From NCBI GenBank assembly GCA_965221185.1, contig OZ244866.1, forward strand, positions 1,736,001-1,800,000: a stretch of DNA of 64,000 nt, read 5' to 3'. Below, one piece after another: positions 35,646-44,806 of the stretch (position 1 is its first letter; each line of letters starts with the position of its first letter). Source of the stretch: Aldehydirespirator sp965221185. Its GTDB lineage: Bacteria > Actinomycetota > Acidimicrobiia > Acidimicrobiales > Aldehydirespiratoraceae. The notes beneath the pieces are model-generated. The model had not been told where the DNA came from and ran no database searches. It saw only the letters and a program-made list of their open reading frames with translations. The position numbers were made by a program, and so were the translations under genes.

Positions 35646-36425
35646 TTACAAGATCTGCGAGAGGAACAGCTTGGTGCGCTCCTCGCTGGGGTTTGTGAAG
35701 AAGTGCTCGGGCGTGCCCGTCTCGACTATCTGGCCGTCCTCCATGAAGATGATCCGGTCGGCCACTTCTCGGGCGAAGCCCATCTCATGGGTCACCACCA
35801 TCATGGTCATACCGGAACGGGCCAGTTCCTTCATCACGTCGAGCACTTCAGAGATCATCTCAGGGTCGAGCGCCGAGGTGGGCTCGTCGAAGAGCATGAT
35901 CCTGGGCTCCATGGCCAGGGCCCGGGCGATGGCGACCCGCTGCTGCTGGCCTCCGGAGAGCTGGCCCGGGTACTTGTCGGCCTGCTCGGGTATGCCGACC
36001 CGCTCCAGCAGGGCGCGGGCCAGTTCCTCAGCCTCCCCCCGGGGCCGCTTGCGGACCCAGATCGGCGCCAGGGTGATGTTGTCGAGCACGGTGAGGTGGG
36101 GGAACAGGTTGAACTGCTGGAACACCATGCCCACCTCGGAGCGGATCCTCTCGATGTTGCGCACGTCGTTGGTGAGCTCCACCCCGTCGACGGCGATGCG
36201 CCCCTCCTGATGGGCCTCGAGGCGGTTGATGCAGCGGATCCAGGTGGACTTGCCCGAGCCCGACGGGCCGAGCACCACCACCACCTCGCGCTCTTTGATG
36301 ACGGCGCTGATCTGATCGAGGGCCTGGAAGTCCCCGAACCACTTGTTCACCCCCTCGCAGACGATCATGTCGTCGCGGGCGGCGAGCTCCTCGGTCAAGG
36401 CGATAGTGGCATCGCTGACGCTCAT
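35646..36425 (-). CDS. Polar amino-acid ABC transporter ATPase (AapP/GlnQ-like)
   Basis: 259 residues with Walker A GPSGSGKST, Q-loop FQQFNLFPHLTV, signature LSGGQQQRVAIARAL, Walker B IMLFDEPTSALDP and H-loop VVTHEMGFAREV, all typical of polar amino-acid importers. It is the last gene of the transporter unit that begins at 42530 on the minus strand, and its stop lies 37 bases from the dop start. Glutamate, glutamine or general L-amino acids are likely substrates. Confidence 0.94.
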   Translation of the reverse strand: MSVSDATIALTEELAARDDMIVCEGVNKWFGDFQALDQISAVIKEREVVVVLGPSGSGKSTWIRCINRLEAHQEGRIAVDGVELTNDVRNIERIRSEVGMVFQQFNLFPHLTVLDNITLAPIWVRKRPRGEAEELARALLERVGIPEQADKYPGQLSGGQQQRVAIARALAMEPRIMLFDEPTSALDPEMISEVLDVMKELARSGMTMMVVTHEMGFAREVADRIIFMEDGQIVETGTPEHFFTNPSEERTKLFLSQIL

Positions 36426-36499
36426 GGCGTTGTCCCCCTGCGGTCACCCGAATCGGGCCTGTCTGTTACGAAGTACATAGTTCCTCTTCGGCGAGCCGG

Positions 36500-38437
36500 C
36501 TAGCGCTCCCCCACCCCCAGTCGCTTCTCCAACCGCTGGCTGTGCTTGGACATGCTGTAGGCGAAGATCCAGTAGACCGCCGACACGAACAGCAGGCCCT
36601 CGCGCTTGACGCCGAGGAACTGCGTCTGTGCGGGTATGACGTTGTTGGCCATTCTCAGGATGTCGAAGATCCCGATGATGGCCAGAAGCGATGTTTCCTT
36701 GAACGTGGCTATCACCTGCCCGACCAGCGGCGGGATCGAAACCCGCAATGCTTGGGGCAGCACAATGAAACCGGTGCGCTGCACGGTGCTGAGGCCGACT
36801 GCGTCGGAAGCCTCGTACTGTCCCCGCCGGATCGACTGGAGCCCGCCCCGCACGTTCTCCGCCAGGTAGGCGGCCGAGAACAACGTATAGCCCGTGGTGG
36901 CCGCGGCGAGTTGGCTGATCTCCATCCCGTCGGGGAGGAACAGCGGCAAAATGACGGCGAAGAAGATCAGGATCGTGATCAGCGGCACGCCCCTGATCAC
37001 CTCGATGTAGCTGGTCGAGAGCACCCTGAATATGGGGAGCTTCGAAGTGCGGGCCAGTGCCAGTATCACCCCCAGCGGGAACGAGAACATGAGGGTGAAC
37101 ACCGCCACGATGAGCGTTACCGCAAAACCGCCGATCAGTGCCTCCGTCGGGGTCTCCACCGTGGACGGCGTGTTGATGATGGTGACCAGGTAGTGGAACC
37201 CGCCGATGCCGACCACCCAGGCCGCCAGCAGGCGCATCCGCTTGGCCCTCTCCCCCGCGAAGTTGTGCGCCAGTAGCGCCACGAGCGCGAGGAGCAGGAA
37301 ACTGAGCCGCACCTTCTGCAGCATCGCGTACCAGCCGAAGAAGGCCGCAATCCAGTTGGACACCGCCACTACCAGCAGTACCACGGCGATGATGCGGCCC
37401 ATCTCGCCAATCCTGGGATCGGTGAGAACCCAAACCACAGCCCCTCCCAGGACGGCGAAAAGGAGCGCCAACGGGACATCCACCGACGCGACCCGCCCCC
37501 AGTCGAGATCGGGGTCTCGCAGCACCACGAAATAGAGTACGAAGGGGCACAGCAGCCACGCGATGTTCAGTGTCAACCTGAGGCGGTCCATCAAGCCTCG
37601 GCCCCGAAGCCAGCGGCCGGCCGCGAGGGCGGCCGCGAGCAGCAGCCAGACGACCGTCCAGGGCAGCTTGGTCGACATTGCGACGGTGCGGCCCGGCTCG
37701 GCGATGAACTCGCCGTCGACGAACGCGTAGTGGCCCCAGGGGTAGACCCAGGCGGAAAGCACCAGCAGGCCGGCCAGCGCGACGGCCAACTCCACCGACG
37801 GCACGAAGGTGCTGCGGCGCCTCGCGTCGCCCAAGCCCTGCCACAGGGCCGCGCCCGCGGCGACCAGCACGACAGCAGCCATCCACCACGCCCAGCGGTC
37901 GGCCATCGCCTCGGTGAACGACTCCCTGACGACGCCGTGATCGTCGCGCAGTGCCGATCCCTCGGAGCCCTTGAGCACGGAGGGCTCGCGCAGCACCACG
38001 CCGAGCGCTACGGCTGTCCCGACGGCTGTCAGGTTCATCGAGATCTTCTTCATCGACACGCCGCGGCCGCGACTGGCGAGCAAGCCCAGCGAGATGCCGG
38101 CCAGCACCGCGACGGCCCCAACGCAGACCCAAACCCTGTTGTACTGATCCTCGGGGTAGGCGTGGGTGAATATCAACCGCAGGTTGGTGCGCACCGCGTC
38201 CCACTCGCGCTCCTCGCTGAACGCGAAATTGAGCAGGCTCCGCGCCACAAACAGGATCAGCAGCCCGAAGACCCCGGTGAGCACCCCGTTGAAGAAGCTG
38301 GAGAACAGGTTCTTGCGAACCCACTTCCACGCGGAGAGGCTCGGCTCCTCGGGCTTCAGCGCCGCCTCCGGCTCGTCGGCCCAGAGTTCCCCGGGGCCGT
38401 CGGCCGGCGCGGCCCCACGGCCCATGGTCGCTCCCAT
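36500..38437 (-). CDS. Amino-acid ABC transporter permease (AapM-like)
   Basis: A 645-residue membrane protein. The first two thirds form several additional membrane helices with soluble loops, as in AapM of the general L-amino-acid system; the last third is the transporter core with SYIEVIRGVPLITILIFF, ENVRGGLQSIRRGQYEASDA and the EAA loop region LRVSIPPLVGQVIATFKETS. The insert makes it longer than the usual AapM. It starts one base after the stop of the second permease gene, implying coupled translation. Confidence 0.92.
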   Translation of the reverse strand: MGATMGRGAAPADGPGELWADEPEAALKPEEPSLSAWKWVRKNLFSSFFNGVLTGVFGLLILFVARSLLNFAFSEEREWDAVRTNLRLIFTHAYPEDQYNRVWVCVGAVAVLAGISLGLLASRGRGVSMKKISMNLTAVGTAVALGVVLREPSVLKGSEGSALRDDHGVVRESFTEAMADRWAWWMAAVVLVAAGAALWQGLGDARRRSTFVPSVELAVALAGLLVLSAWVYPWGHYAFVDGEFIAEPGRTVAMSTKLPWTVVWLLLAAALAAGRWLRGRGLMDRLRLTLNIAWLLCPFVLYFVVLRDPDLDWGRVASVDVPLALLFAVLGGAVVWVLTDPRIGEMGRIIAVVLLVVAVSNWIAAFFGWYAMLQKVRLSFLLLALVALLAHNFAGERAKRMRLLAAWVVGIGGFHYLVTIINTPSTVETPTEALIGGFAVTLIVAVFTLMFSFPLGVILALARTSKLPIFRVLSTSYIEVIRGVPLITILIFFAVILPLFLPDGMEISQLAAATTGYTLFSAAYLAENVRGGLQSIRRGQYEASDAVGLSTVQRTGFIVLPQALRVSIPPLVGQVIATFKETSLLAIIGIFDILRMANNVIPAQTQFLGVKREGLLFVSAVYWIFAYSMSKHSQRLEKRLGVGER

Positions 38438-38438
38438 C

Positions 38439-39974
38439 TCAGCGCTCCACGATCTTGAGGCGGACGTTGAAGAAGTTCACAACCACCGAGATGGTGAGCG
38501 AGCACGCCAAGTAGAACAGCATCCAGATGGAGACCACTTCCAGGGTCTTGCCAGTCTGGTTGTAGATGCTCTGACCGATCTGCACGACGTCGCTGTAGCC
38601 GATGGCGATGGCCAGCGACGTGTTCTTGGTGAGGTTCAGGTACTGGTTGCCCAGCGGAGGCAGGATCACCCGGAACGCTTGGGGCAGGACCACCCGCCGC
38701 AGCATGGTCACGCGGCGCAGGCCCACCGCCTGGGCGGCCTCGGTCTGCCCCTTGGGCACGGCCAGGATGCCGCCCCGCACGATCTCGGCGATGAAGGCTG
38801 CCGTGTAGAAGACGACTCCGAAGTAGACGGCGGCCAGTCCTTGGGTGAGGTTGAGTCCGGCCGGGCCGTAGTTGGGGAAGTTGCCCACCTGCTCGATGTC
38901 GGGGCGCTTGGCGTCGATGGGCTGACCCGTGCGGCCGTCGCCGAATTTGTCGGCGAGCACCTCGAAGAGGTCGCGCCCGGAGTTGATCAGCCAACTCGAC
39001 AGTCCGGGCCACCCCACGGTGACGAACAGGATCACGATCGCCGCGCCCGCCGCCGCGAAGATGATGCGGAAGTAGTCGTCGTCGCTCAGCTTCATCAGCC
39101 CCGCGGGCGTGCGGCGCCGGGCCAGGAACCGCCGGATCCACAGCACGGCGGCAGCCACGGCCAGCACCGAGACGACCGCCTGCACGATGCCCTGGGTGAG
39201 CGAGTCGATCGCTTCGGCGACGAAGTCGAAGATCCCGCCGACCCAGCCGAACACCGGGTGCAGGAACCAGCCGACGAGCCCGAACCCGCCCACAACGGCC
39301 GCGAAGCTCAGCACCGGGTAGGTGTCACGGCCCGTTGCATCGTGCAGGCGCACCCGGGCCCGCATCACGAACCAGGCCGCCGCGGCGCCGATCAGGACGA
39401 AGACCATCCACTGGTAGAAGCCGTCGGCCAGGAAGACGCGCGGGATCGACACGCCCTTGTCGGAGATGTGCAGCCAGCTGTGTATCGGCTCTCCCGTGGC
39501 CGCGACCCTGGGCAGGCTGGCTATCACCACGAAGATGAGGATGATCTGGACCACCAGAGGGATGTTGCGAAGCGTCTCGATGAACACGCTTGAGATCCGG
39601 TTGACAATCCAGTTGCTCGACAACCGGCCAACGCCGACGAGCACGCCGAGCATGGTGGCCACCAGGATCCCGCCAATGGAGAGCCGGAGCGTGTTGACCA
39701 TTCCCACCCACAGGGCCCGGCCACTGGTGTCGGGGTCGGTGTCGATGCCCGAGCTCACCTTGCTGCCCAGGTCGATGCCGAGGAACTCGTAGCCCGTGTC
39801 GATGTCCTTGGCCTCGAGGTTGTTGCGAGCCTGCGTCGCCAGGAAGTACATGGCGAAGAGCACCAGCAGCAGCGCCAGCACCTGGGCCAGCCACTTGACG
39901 ACGGTGGCGTCGCGGTAGAACGGCGGACGCTGGGACTGGGTCGCGGCGAGCGTGGCTTCTTCGGTGTTGGACAC
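38439..39974 (-). CDS. Amino-acid ABC transporter permease (AapQ-like)
   Basis: 511 residues with an N-terminal helix (LAQVLALLLVLFAMYFL), a long periplasmic-type segment, and ETLRNIPLVVQIILIFVV. The C-terminal permease core has AEIVRGGILAVPKGQTEAAQ and QAFRVILPPLGNQYLNLTKN, the EAA motif for ATPase contact. With the AapM-like protein it forms the heterodimeric channel. The preceding substrate-binding gene ends 125 bases upstream, with a hairpin between. Confidence 0.92.
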   Translation of the reverse strand: MSNTEEATLAATQSQRPPFYRDATVVKWLAQVLALLLVLFAMYFLATQARNNLEAKDIDTGYEFLGIDLGSKVSSGIDTDPDTSGRALWVGMVNTLRLSIGGILVATMLGVLVGVGRLSSNWIVNRISSVFIETLRNIPLVVQIILIFVVIASLPRVAATGEPIHSWLHISDKGVSIPRVFLADGFYQWMVFVLIGAAAAWFVMRARVRLHDATGRDTYPVLSFAAVVGGFGLVGWFLHPVFGWVGGIFDFVAEAIDSLTQGIVQAVVSVLAVAAAVLWIRRFLARRRTPAGLMKLSDDDYFRIIFAAAGAAIVILFVTVGWPGLSSWLINSGRDLFEVLADKFGDGRTGQPIDAKRPDIEQVGNFPNYGPAGLNLTQGLAAVYFGVVFYTAAFIAEIVRGGILAVPKGQTEAAQAVGLRRVTMLRRVVLPQAFRVILPPLGNQYLNLTKNTSLAIAIGYSDVVQIGQSIYNQTGKTLEVVSIWMLFYLACSLTISVVVNFFNVRLKIVER

Positions 39975-40018
39975 GCCGGGGCGCCTCCAGAGCGGTTATC
40001 TGTGCCAGGAATGGCAAC

Positions 40019-40047
40019 GGGGGCCCGGGGCTGTGCCCCGGACCCCC
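40019..40047 (-). terminator. GC-rich hairpin between substrate-binding and permease genes
   Basis: GGGGGCCCGGGGC and GCCCCGGACCCCC flank a short loop, giving a strong stem with one mismatch. It lies 53 bases after the second substrate-binding gene and 45 bases before the permease start. Without a clear run of T it may act as partial terminator or as an mRNA-end stabiliser, giving more binding protein than permease, a common arrangement in ABC operons. Confidence 0.55.
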
Positions 40048-40099
40048 GCAAACCTAGACGAGTGGTCCGTCCAGATAGTGCCTTTGGCGGTTCCGCTTG

Positions 40100-41233
40100 C
40101 TAGCGGGCGGGCGGCGCGTAGATGAGGCCGCCGTCGAGCCAGCCTGCGTTGGCCGAGCCCTCGCGGGTCAGGCCGACCGGGTTCAGGTGGCGCGAGTAGA
40201 TCTCGTCGTAGTTGCCGACCTGCTTGATCACCTGCAGGAACGCGTCGGGGGCCAGACCCAGGGCGCTCTGCTGCTCGCCCTCGCCGCCGAGCAGTCGCCC
40301 GGCCTCCGCGTCGGGTGGGCTTGCTGCCATGGCATCGACGTTGGCCGAGGTGATGCCCTTCTCGTCCGCGATGATGGTGGCGTAGACGGTCCAGTTCACC
40401 ACGTCGGCGAACCGCGACTCGTTCTGGCCGTAGGTCGGGCCGAGGGGCTCCTTGGAGATCGGCGTCGCTGGGAAGATAACCCACTCCTCGCCGTCGGGCT
40501 GCTGGTTGGCCTTGCGGCCGACCAGGGCCGAGCCGTCCGTGGTGATGATGTCGCAGGCGCCATCGATGAAGTTGGTGGTGACGATGTCGAAGTCCTCGAA
40601 GGTCCTGAGCGTGATGTCCACGCCGGCGGCGTCGGCCGCGTCGGCAATGTTCTGCTCGGTGGTGGTGCCGGCGTTGGTGCAGACGACCGCCCCGCCGATG
40701 TCGCTGACCTGCGAAGAGCCCGAGAAGTCGTCGCCGGCCCGGGCCATGAGCTGCTGCCCGTCGTAGTAGGTGGTGGGACCGAAGTCCATGCCCACCTCGC
40801 TGTCACGGCTCTGGGTCCAGGTGGTGTTGCGCATGAGCACGTCGATCGCGCCGGTCTGGACGGCGGTGAACCGCTCCGCGGCGGTCAGCGGAGAGAACTC
40901 GACTGCGTCTGCGTCGCCGAAGAGCGCCGCAGCCACCGCCCGGCAGTAGTCGGCGTCGAAGCCGGTCTGGGAGCCGTCGGGCTGAGTCTCCGAGAACGCC
41001 ACGGCCGCGCCGGAGACGCCGCACTTCAGCTGGCCGCGGCCAAGGACCGTTTGGAGGAGGTCGCCGTCCTGGGTGTCTCCGATCGTGTCGTCTGCCGTCG
41101 TGGTGGTCTCCTCCGGCGCCGCGGCGGGCGCGGCCGGCGTTCCGTCGTCGTCCTCGCCGCAGGAAGCTGCCAGCAGCGTGACGGCGAACAGGACGGCGAG
41201 TGTTCGCCATACCAGGGGCTTGTTGTGAGTCAC
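40100..41233 (-). CDS. Amino-acid ABC transporter substrate-binding lipoprotein, copy 2
   Basis: 377 residues with a lipoprotein signal (LAVLFAVTLLAASCGED, lipobox LAASC), a Thr/Ala-rich linker, and an AapJ-like periplasmic-type binding domain: LKCGVSGAAVAFSETQPDG, GFDADYCRAVAAALFGDA, DVLMRNTTWTQSRDSEVGMD and GLIYAPPAR at the end. The GTG start has GGAGGG 7 bases upstream and a promoter-like sequence at 41272-41300. It is closely similar to the neighbour at 41370-42530, indicating tandem duplication. Confidence 0.94.
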   Translation of the reverse strand: MTHNKPLVWRTLAVLFAVTLLAASCGEDDDGTPAAPAAAPEETTTTADDTIGDTQDGDLLQTVLGRGQLKCGVSGAAVAFSETQPDGSQTGFDADYCRAVAAALFGDADAVEFSPLTAAERFTAVQTGAIDVLMRNTTWTQSRDSEVGMDFGPTTYYDGQQLMARAGDDFSGSSQVSDIGGAVVCTNAGTTTEQNIADAADAAGVDITLRTFEDFDIVTTNFIDGACDIITTDGSALVGRKANQQPDGEEWVIFPATPISKEPLGPTYGQNESRFADVVNWTVYATIIADEKGITSANVDAMAASPPDAEAGRLLGGEGEQQSALGLAPDAFLQVIKQVGNYDEIYSRHLNPVGLTREGSANAGWLDGGLIYAPPAR

Positions 41234-41271
41234 AGGATCCCTCCGTGGGCTGGTCGTGCAGTGACCACTAC

Positions 41272-41300
41272 ACCGTATTGGACGCAGCCGCCCGTTTCAA
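41272..41300 (-). promoter_or_regulatory. Candidate promoter for the second substrate-binding gene
   Basis: On the minus strand a -35 box TTGAAA (41295-41300) and a -10 box TACGGT (41272-41277) are separated by 17 bases, about 40 bases before the GTG start at 41233. The spacing and sequence fit a housekeeping sigma promoter. It would allow this gene and the permease genes to be transcribed independently of the upstream copy. Confidence 0.45.
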
Positions 41301-41369
41301 GCAAGAATGATTACTAATTCAGGCGATCATTGCGGCTACTGCGGCAGTTCCTGTGGCCCAATTCCGGGT

Positions 41370-42530
41370 TCAACGGGCCGGCGGAGCATAGATCAGCCCG
41401 CCGTCGCGCCAGCCAGCGTTGGCCGAGCCCTGCCGGCTCAGGCCCACCGGCACCAGGTGACGCTCGAAGATGTCGTTGTAGTTCCCCACCTGCTTGATGG
41501 CCTGGTAGAAGGCGTCGGGGGCCAGTCCCATCGCCGTCTGCAGTTCGCCCTCGACGCCCAGCAGGCGGGCCGCCTCGGCATCGGGCGGGTCCGCGACCAT
41601 GGCGTCGATGTTGTCCTGGGTGATGCCCTTCTCGTCGGCAATGATGGTGGCGTACACCACCCAGTTGATGACGTCGGCGAACCGCGAGTCGTTCTGGGCG
41701 TAGACCGGCGCCAGCGGCTCCTTGGAGATCGGCTTGGCCGGGAAGATCACCCATTTCTGGTCGTCGGGCTGCTGCTTCGCCTTGCGCCCGGCCAGGGCCG
41801 ACCCGTCGGCGGTGACCACATCGCAGGCGCCCTGGGTGAAGTTCGTAGTGACGATGTCGAAGTCCTCAAAAGTGTTGACCGTGATGTCGATCCCGGCGAC
41901 CTCAGCGGCATCGGAGACATTCTTCTCGGTGGTCGTGCCAGCCAGGGCGCACACCACCGCGCCGGTGATGTCGGCCAATTCGGAGGAGGGCGAAAAGTCG
42001 TCGCTGGCCCGGGCCATGAGCTGCTGGCCGTCGTAGTAGATCGTGGGTCCGAAGTCCAGGCCCACCTCGCTGTCACGGCTCTGTGTCCAGGTGGTGCTGC
42101 GAAACAGCACGTCGATGTGGCCAGTCTGCAGGGCCACGAAGCGCTCTCCCGTGGTGAGAGACACGAACTCCAAGGCACCGGCGTCGCCGAGCACGGCCGC
42201 CGCGACCGCGCGGCAGTAGTCGGCGTCGACGCCGGTGACGCTGCCGTCGGGCTGGGTCTCGGAGAAGATCACCCTGGTGCCGGAGACGCCGCAGACCAGC
42301 CTGCCGCGCTCCTGCACTGTTCGGAGCAGGTCGCCGCCCCGGCTGGAGACCACCGCTTCGGTGGAGTCGCCGTCAGCGGCGGGAACGGGAGCGGCTTCGT
42401 CGTCGGTGGTGCCAGACGGCGTGGTCGCGACCCTCTCGCCTCCGATCCCGTTGCCACCGCCGCACGCGGCAGCCGCCAGAGCCACGGCGAGCAGCAGCGC
42501 CGGCATCTGCGGGATCCCGGCCGCTCGCAT
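41370..42530 (-). CDS. Amino-acid ABC transporter substrate-binding lipoprotein, copy 1
   Basis: 386 residues, paralogue of the gene at 40100-41233. The lipobox is AAAAC in LLLAVALAAAACGGG. The binding domain shares VCGVSGTRVIFSETQPDG, GVDADYCRAVAAAVLGDA, TTWTQSRDSEVGLDFGPTIY and the same GLIYAPPAR ending, with many substitutions, so the duplication is not recent. It starts 12 bases after the proteasomal ATPase stop, so it probably shares that transcript. Starts at 42530 and a few codons downstream (MPALLLAV) are both possible. Confidence 0.92.
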   Translation of the reverse strand: MRAAGIPQMPALLLAVALAAAACGGGNGIGGERVATTPSGTTDDEAAPVPAADGDSTEAVVSSRGGDLLRTVQERGRLVCGVSGTRVIFSETQPDGSVTGVDADYCRAVAAAVLGDAGALEFVSLTTGERFVALQTGHIDVLFRSTTWTQSRDSEVGLDFGPTIYYDGQQLMARASDDFSPSSELADITGAVVCALAGTTTEKNVSDAAEVAGIDITVNTFEDFDIVTTNFTQGACDVVTADGSALAGRKAKQQPDDQKWVIFPAKPISKEPLAPVYAQNDSRFADVINWVVYATIIADEKGITQDNIDAMVADPPDAEAARLLGVEGELQTAMGLAPDAFYQAIKQVGNYNDIFERHLVPVGLSRQGSANAGWRDGGLIYAPPAR

Positions 42531-42541
42531 GTTCGGGCCGC

Positions 42542-44296
42542 CTACAGGTACGTGCCGGTCTGCACCCGCTCGATCGAGCGTCCCCCGGAGGCTTCCTCGT
42601 CGTGGTCGCTGGACACCAGCGTGCGCACGAACACGATGCGCTCGCCCTTCTTGCCCGAGATGCGGGCCCAGTCGTCAGGGTTGGTGGTGTTGGGCAGGTC
42701 CTCGTGCTCCTTGAACTCCTGGCGCACCGAAGCCAGCAGGTCGGCGGTGACGATGCCGCGGGATCCTCCGGATATCTCCCGCTTGATGGCCAGCTTCTTG
42801 GCCCGGCGCACCACGTTCTCGATCATCGCCCCCGAGGCGAAGTCCCGGAAGTACATGACCTCCTTGTCGCCGTTGGAGTAGGTGACCTCCAGGAACCGGT
42901 TGGCGTCGGCGGGGCGGTACATGTCCTCCACCGCCTGCTCGATCATGCCGCGCACGGCCTTGTCGGGGTCGCCGCCGCCGACGGTGTCGACCATCGCCGC
43001 CGCGATCGGCAGAGTCGGGACCAGATAGCGGGCGAAGATGGCCGCGGCGGCCTCGGCGTCGGGACGCTCGATCTTGATCTTCACGTCGAGGCGGCCCGGC
43101 CTCAGGATCGCCGGGTCGATGAGGTCCTCCCGGTTGGAGGCCCCGATGACGATGACGTTGCGCAGCGCCTCGACCCCGTCGATCTCGGCCAGCAGCTGGG
43201 GCACGATGGTCGACTCGATGTCGGAGCTGATCCCCGAGCCGCGGGTGCGGAACAGCGACTCCATCTCGTCGAAGAACACGATCACGGGCCAGCCCTGCTC
43301 GCTCTTCTCGCGCGCCCTCTGGAACACGAGGCGGATCTGGCGCTCAGTCTCGCCCACGTACTTGTTCAGCAGCTCCGGGCCCTTGATGTTCAAGAAGAAG
43401 CTGCGGGCCTTGGCGTCGCCCGACATGTCCGAGACCTTGTTGGCCAGGCTGTTGGCCACCGCCTTGGCGATGAGGGTCTTGCCGCAACCCGGCGGGCCGT
43501 ACAGCAGCACACCCTTGGGCGCGGGCAGGTCGTACTGGGCGAACAGGTCGTGGTGGACGAAAGGCAGCTCCACCGCGTCGGTGATCTGCTCGATCTGGGA
43601 GTCGAGCCCGCCGACGTCGTCGTAGCTGATGTCGGGCACCTCCTCGAGGATGAGGTCCTCCACTTCGGGACGGGGCAGGCGCTCGATCACCAGATCCCCC
43701 GAGGAGTCGATCAGCACGTTGTCGCCGCTCCGGATCGGTCCCGCGGAGACGGCCGCGCTCAACTCCACGACCCGCTCCTCGTCGGCCCGTCCCAGCACTA
43801 CCGCCCGGTCGCCGCCGGGCAGCAGCTCCTTGACCGTCGCCACCTCTCCGGTGCGGTCCGGCCGGCGGGCCAGCACCACGCTGAACGACTCGTTGAGGGC
43901 GACCTCCTCGCCGGCGCGGAGATCCTCGGCGAGGTCCGGATGCACCGCCACCCGCATCTTGCGGCCGCCGGCGCGCACGTCGACGGTGCCGTCGTCGTTG
44001 CAGCCGAGCACGGTCCCGTAGCCGCTGGGCGGCTGCGTGAGCTTCTCCACCTCTTCCCGCAGCGAGCCGATGTGCTCGCGGGCGTCGCGCAGCATGGTCG
44101 TGAGGCGCTCGTTCTGGGACACGGCCTGGGTCAGCCGGCCCTTGGTGTCGGCGAGACGCTCCTCGAGCATGCGCACCCGCTTGGGCGCGTCGTGGAGCCG
44201 GCGGCGCAGCGAGGCGACCTCGCCCTCGAGCTCCGAGACGAGCCGGCGCAAGCGCTCGAGGTCCTGCTTCGAGTCGTCGCTGTCGGTCTCGCTCAC
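42542..44296 (-). CDS. arc: Proteasomal ATPase ARC/Mpa
   Basis: The AAA ring unfolds pupylated proteins and feeds them to the 20S proteasome. An N-terminal coiled coil of about 85 residues (LERLRRLVSELEGEVASLRR) captures Pup; two OB folds follow; the AAA domain has Walker A GPPGCGKT, Walker B VIVFFDEMES and GRLDVKIKIERPD. The last residues are GTYL, matching the GxY-hydrophobic motif that docks into the proteasome alpha ring. 584 residues, the family length. Transport genes separate it from dop. Confidence 0.97.
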   Translation of the reverse strand: MSETDSDDSKQDLERLRRLVSELEGEVASLRRRLHDAPKRVRMLEERLADTKGRLTQAVSQNERLTTMLRDAREHIGSLREEVEKLTQPPSGYGTVLGCNDDGTVDVRAGGRKMRVAVHPDLAEDLRAGEEVALNESFSVVLARRPDRTGEVATVKELLPGGDRAVVLGRADEERVVELSAAVSAGPIRSGDNVLIDSSGDLVIERLPRPEVEDLILEEVPDISYDDVGGLDSQIEQITDAVELPFVHHDLFAQYDLPAPKGVLLYGPPGCGKTLIAKAVANSLANKVSDMSGDAKARSFFLNIKGPELLNKYVGETERQIRLVFQRAREKSEQGWPVIVFFDEMESLFRTRGSGISSDIESTIVPQLLAEIDGVEALRNVIVIGASNREDLIDPAILRPGRLDVKIKIERPDAEAAAAIFARYLVPTLPIAAAMVDTVGGGDPDKAVRGMIEQAVEDMYRPADANRFLEVTYSNGDKEVMYFRDFASGAMIENVVRRAKKLAIKREISGGSRGIVTADLLASVRQEFKEHEDLPNTTNPDDWARISGKKGERIVFVRTLVSSDHDEEASGGRSIERVQTGTYL

Positions 44297-44572
44297 GGCT
44301 CACCTCCTAGCTGGTCGGTCGGACGGGATCCGCGCCACCATAGACGGCACCAGGGTCAAACTGCAGCCGGCACCGAGGCCAGACTGCGTATTCACTCCTC
44401 CGCGGTGCCTCCAAGACGCTCCGTGGAGGGGTTCTCGAGCGAGTGTTGGCATTGCGGGCCGCAAGTTGGCAGGCTTGGGGCCACAGCCCCGCTATGCTGC
44501 AGTCAACCGCTGCGAGACGCGGGCGCTCCCGGCCCAATTCACCGCACCGCCGAAGAGAGGTACTTCCAGGAC
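44297..44572. other. Divergent intergenic region between arc and ferredoxin genes
   Basis: About 276 bases without a supported gene. It should contain the promoters of both divergent genes. No convincing -35/-10 pair, palindrome, tRNA or copy of the dispersed element was found; short frames here look like shadows. Confidence 0.5.
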
Positions 44573-44806
44573 ATGAAAGTCTGGATTGATCAGGACTTGT
44601 GCACGGGCGACGGCTTGTGCGAGGAGATCGCCCCCGACGTTTTCACTCTCCTCGACGACGGCCTCGCCTACGTGGTGGAGGACAGCCATGTCTTCTCGGA
44701 CCCGGGTGGCCCCGATGGGCTGGCCGCAGTGCCCGCGGGCCAGGAGGAGGCCGTGATCGAATCGGCCGAGGAGTGCCCCGGGGAGTGCATCTTCATCGAG
44801 GTGTGA
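44573..44806 (+). CDS. Small ferredoxin (single-cluster, [3Fe-4S]/[4Fe-4S] type)
   Basis: 77 residues, soluble electron carrier. WIDQDLCTGDGLCEEIAPDVF holds two Cys with Asp in the position that is Cys in [4Fe-4S] forms, suggesting a [3Fe-4S] cluster; AEECPGECIFIE supplies the remaining ligand Cys-Pro. Such ferredoxins often serve cytochrome P450s, but none is in the window. It carries an insertion of about ten residues (SDPGGPDGLAAVPAG) before the last motif. Start ATG 44573 with AGGA 6 bases upstream. Confidence 0.88.
   Translation: MKVWIDQDLCTGDGLCEEIAPDVFTLLDDGLAYVVEDSHVFSDPGGPDGLAAVPAGQEEAVIESAEECPGECIFIEV

Noticed and set aside
42602..44806. 734-codon plus-strand frame across arc and ferredoxin
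   Set aside because: Only its last 78 codons, the ferredoxin, are supported; the rest is antisense to the ATPase.
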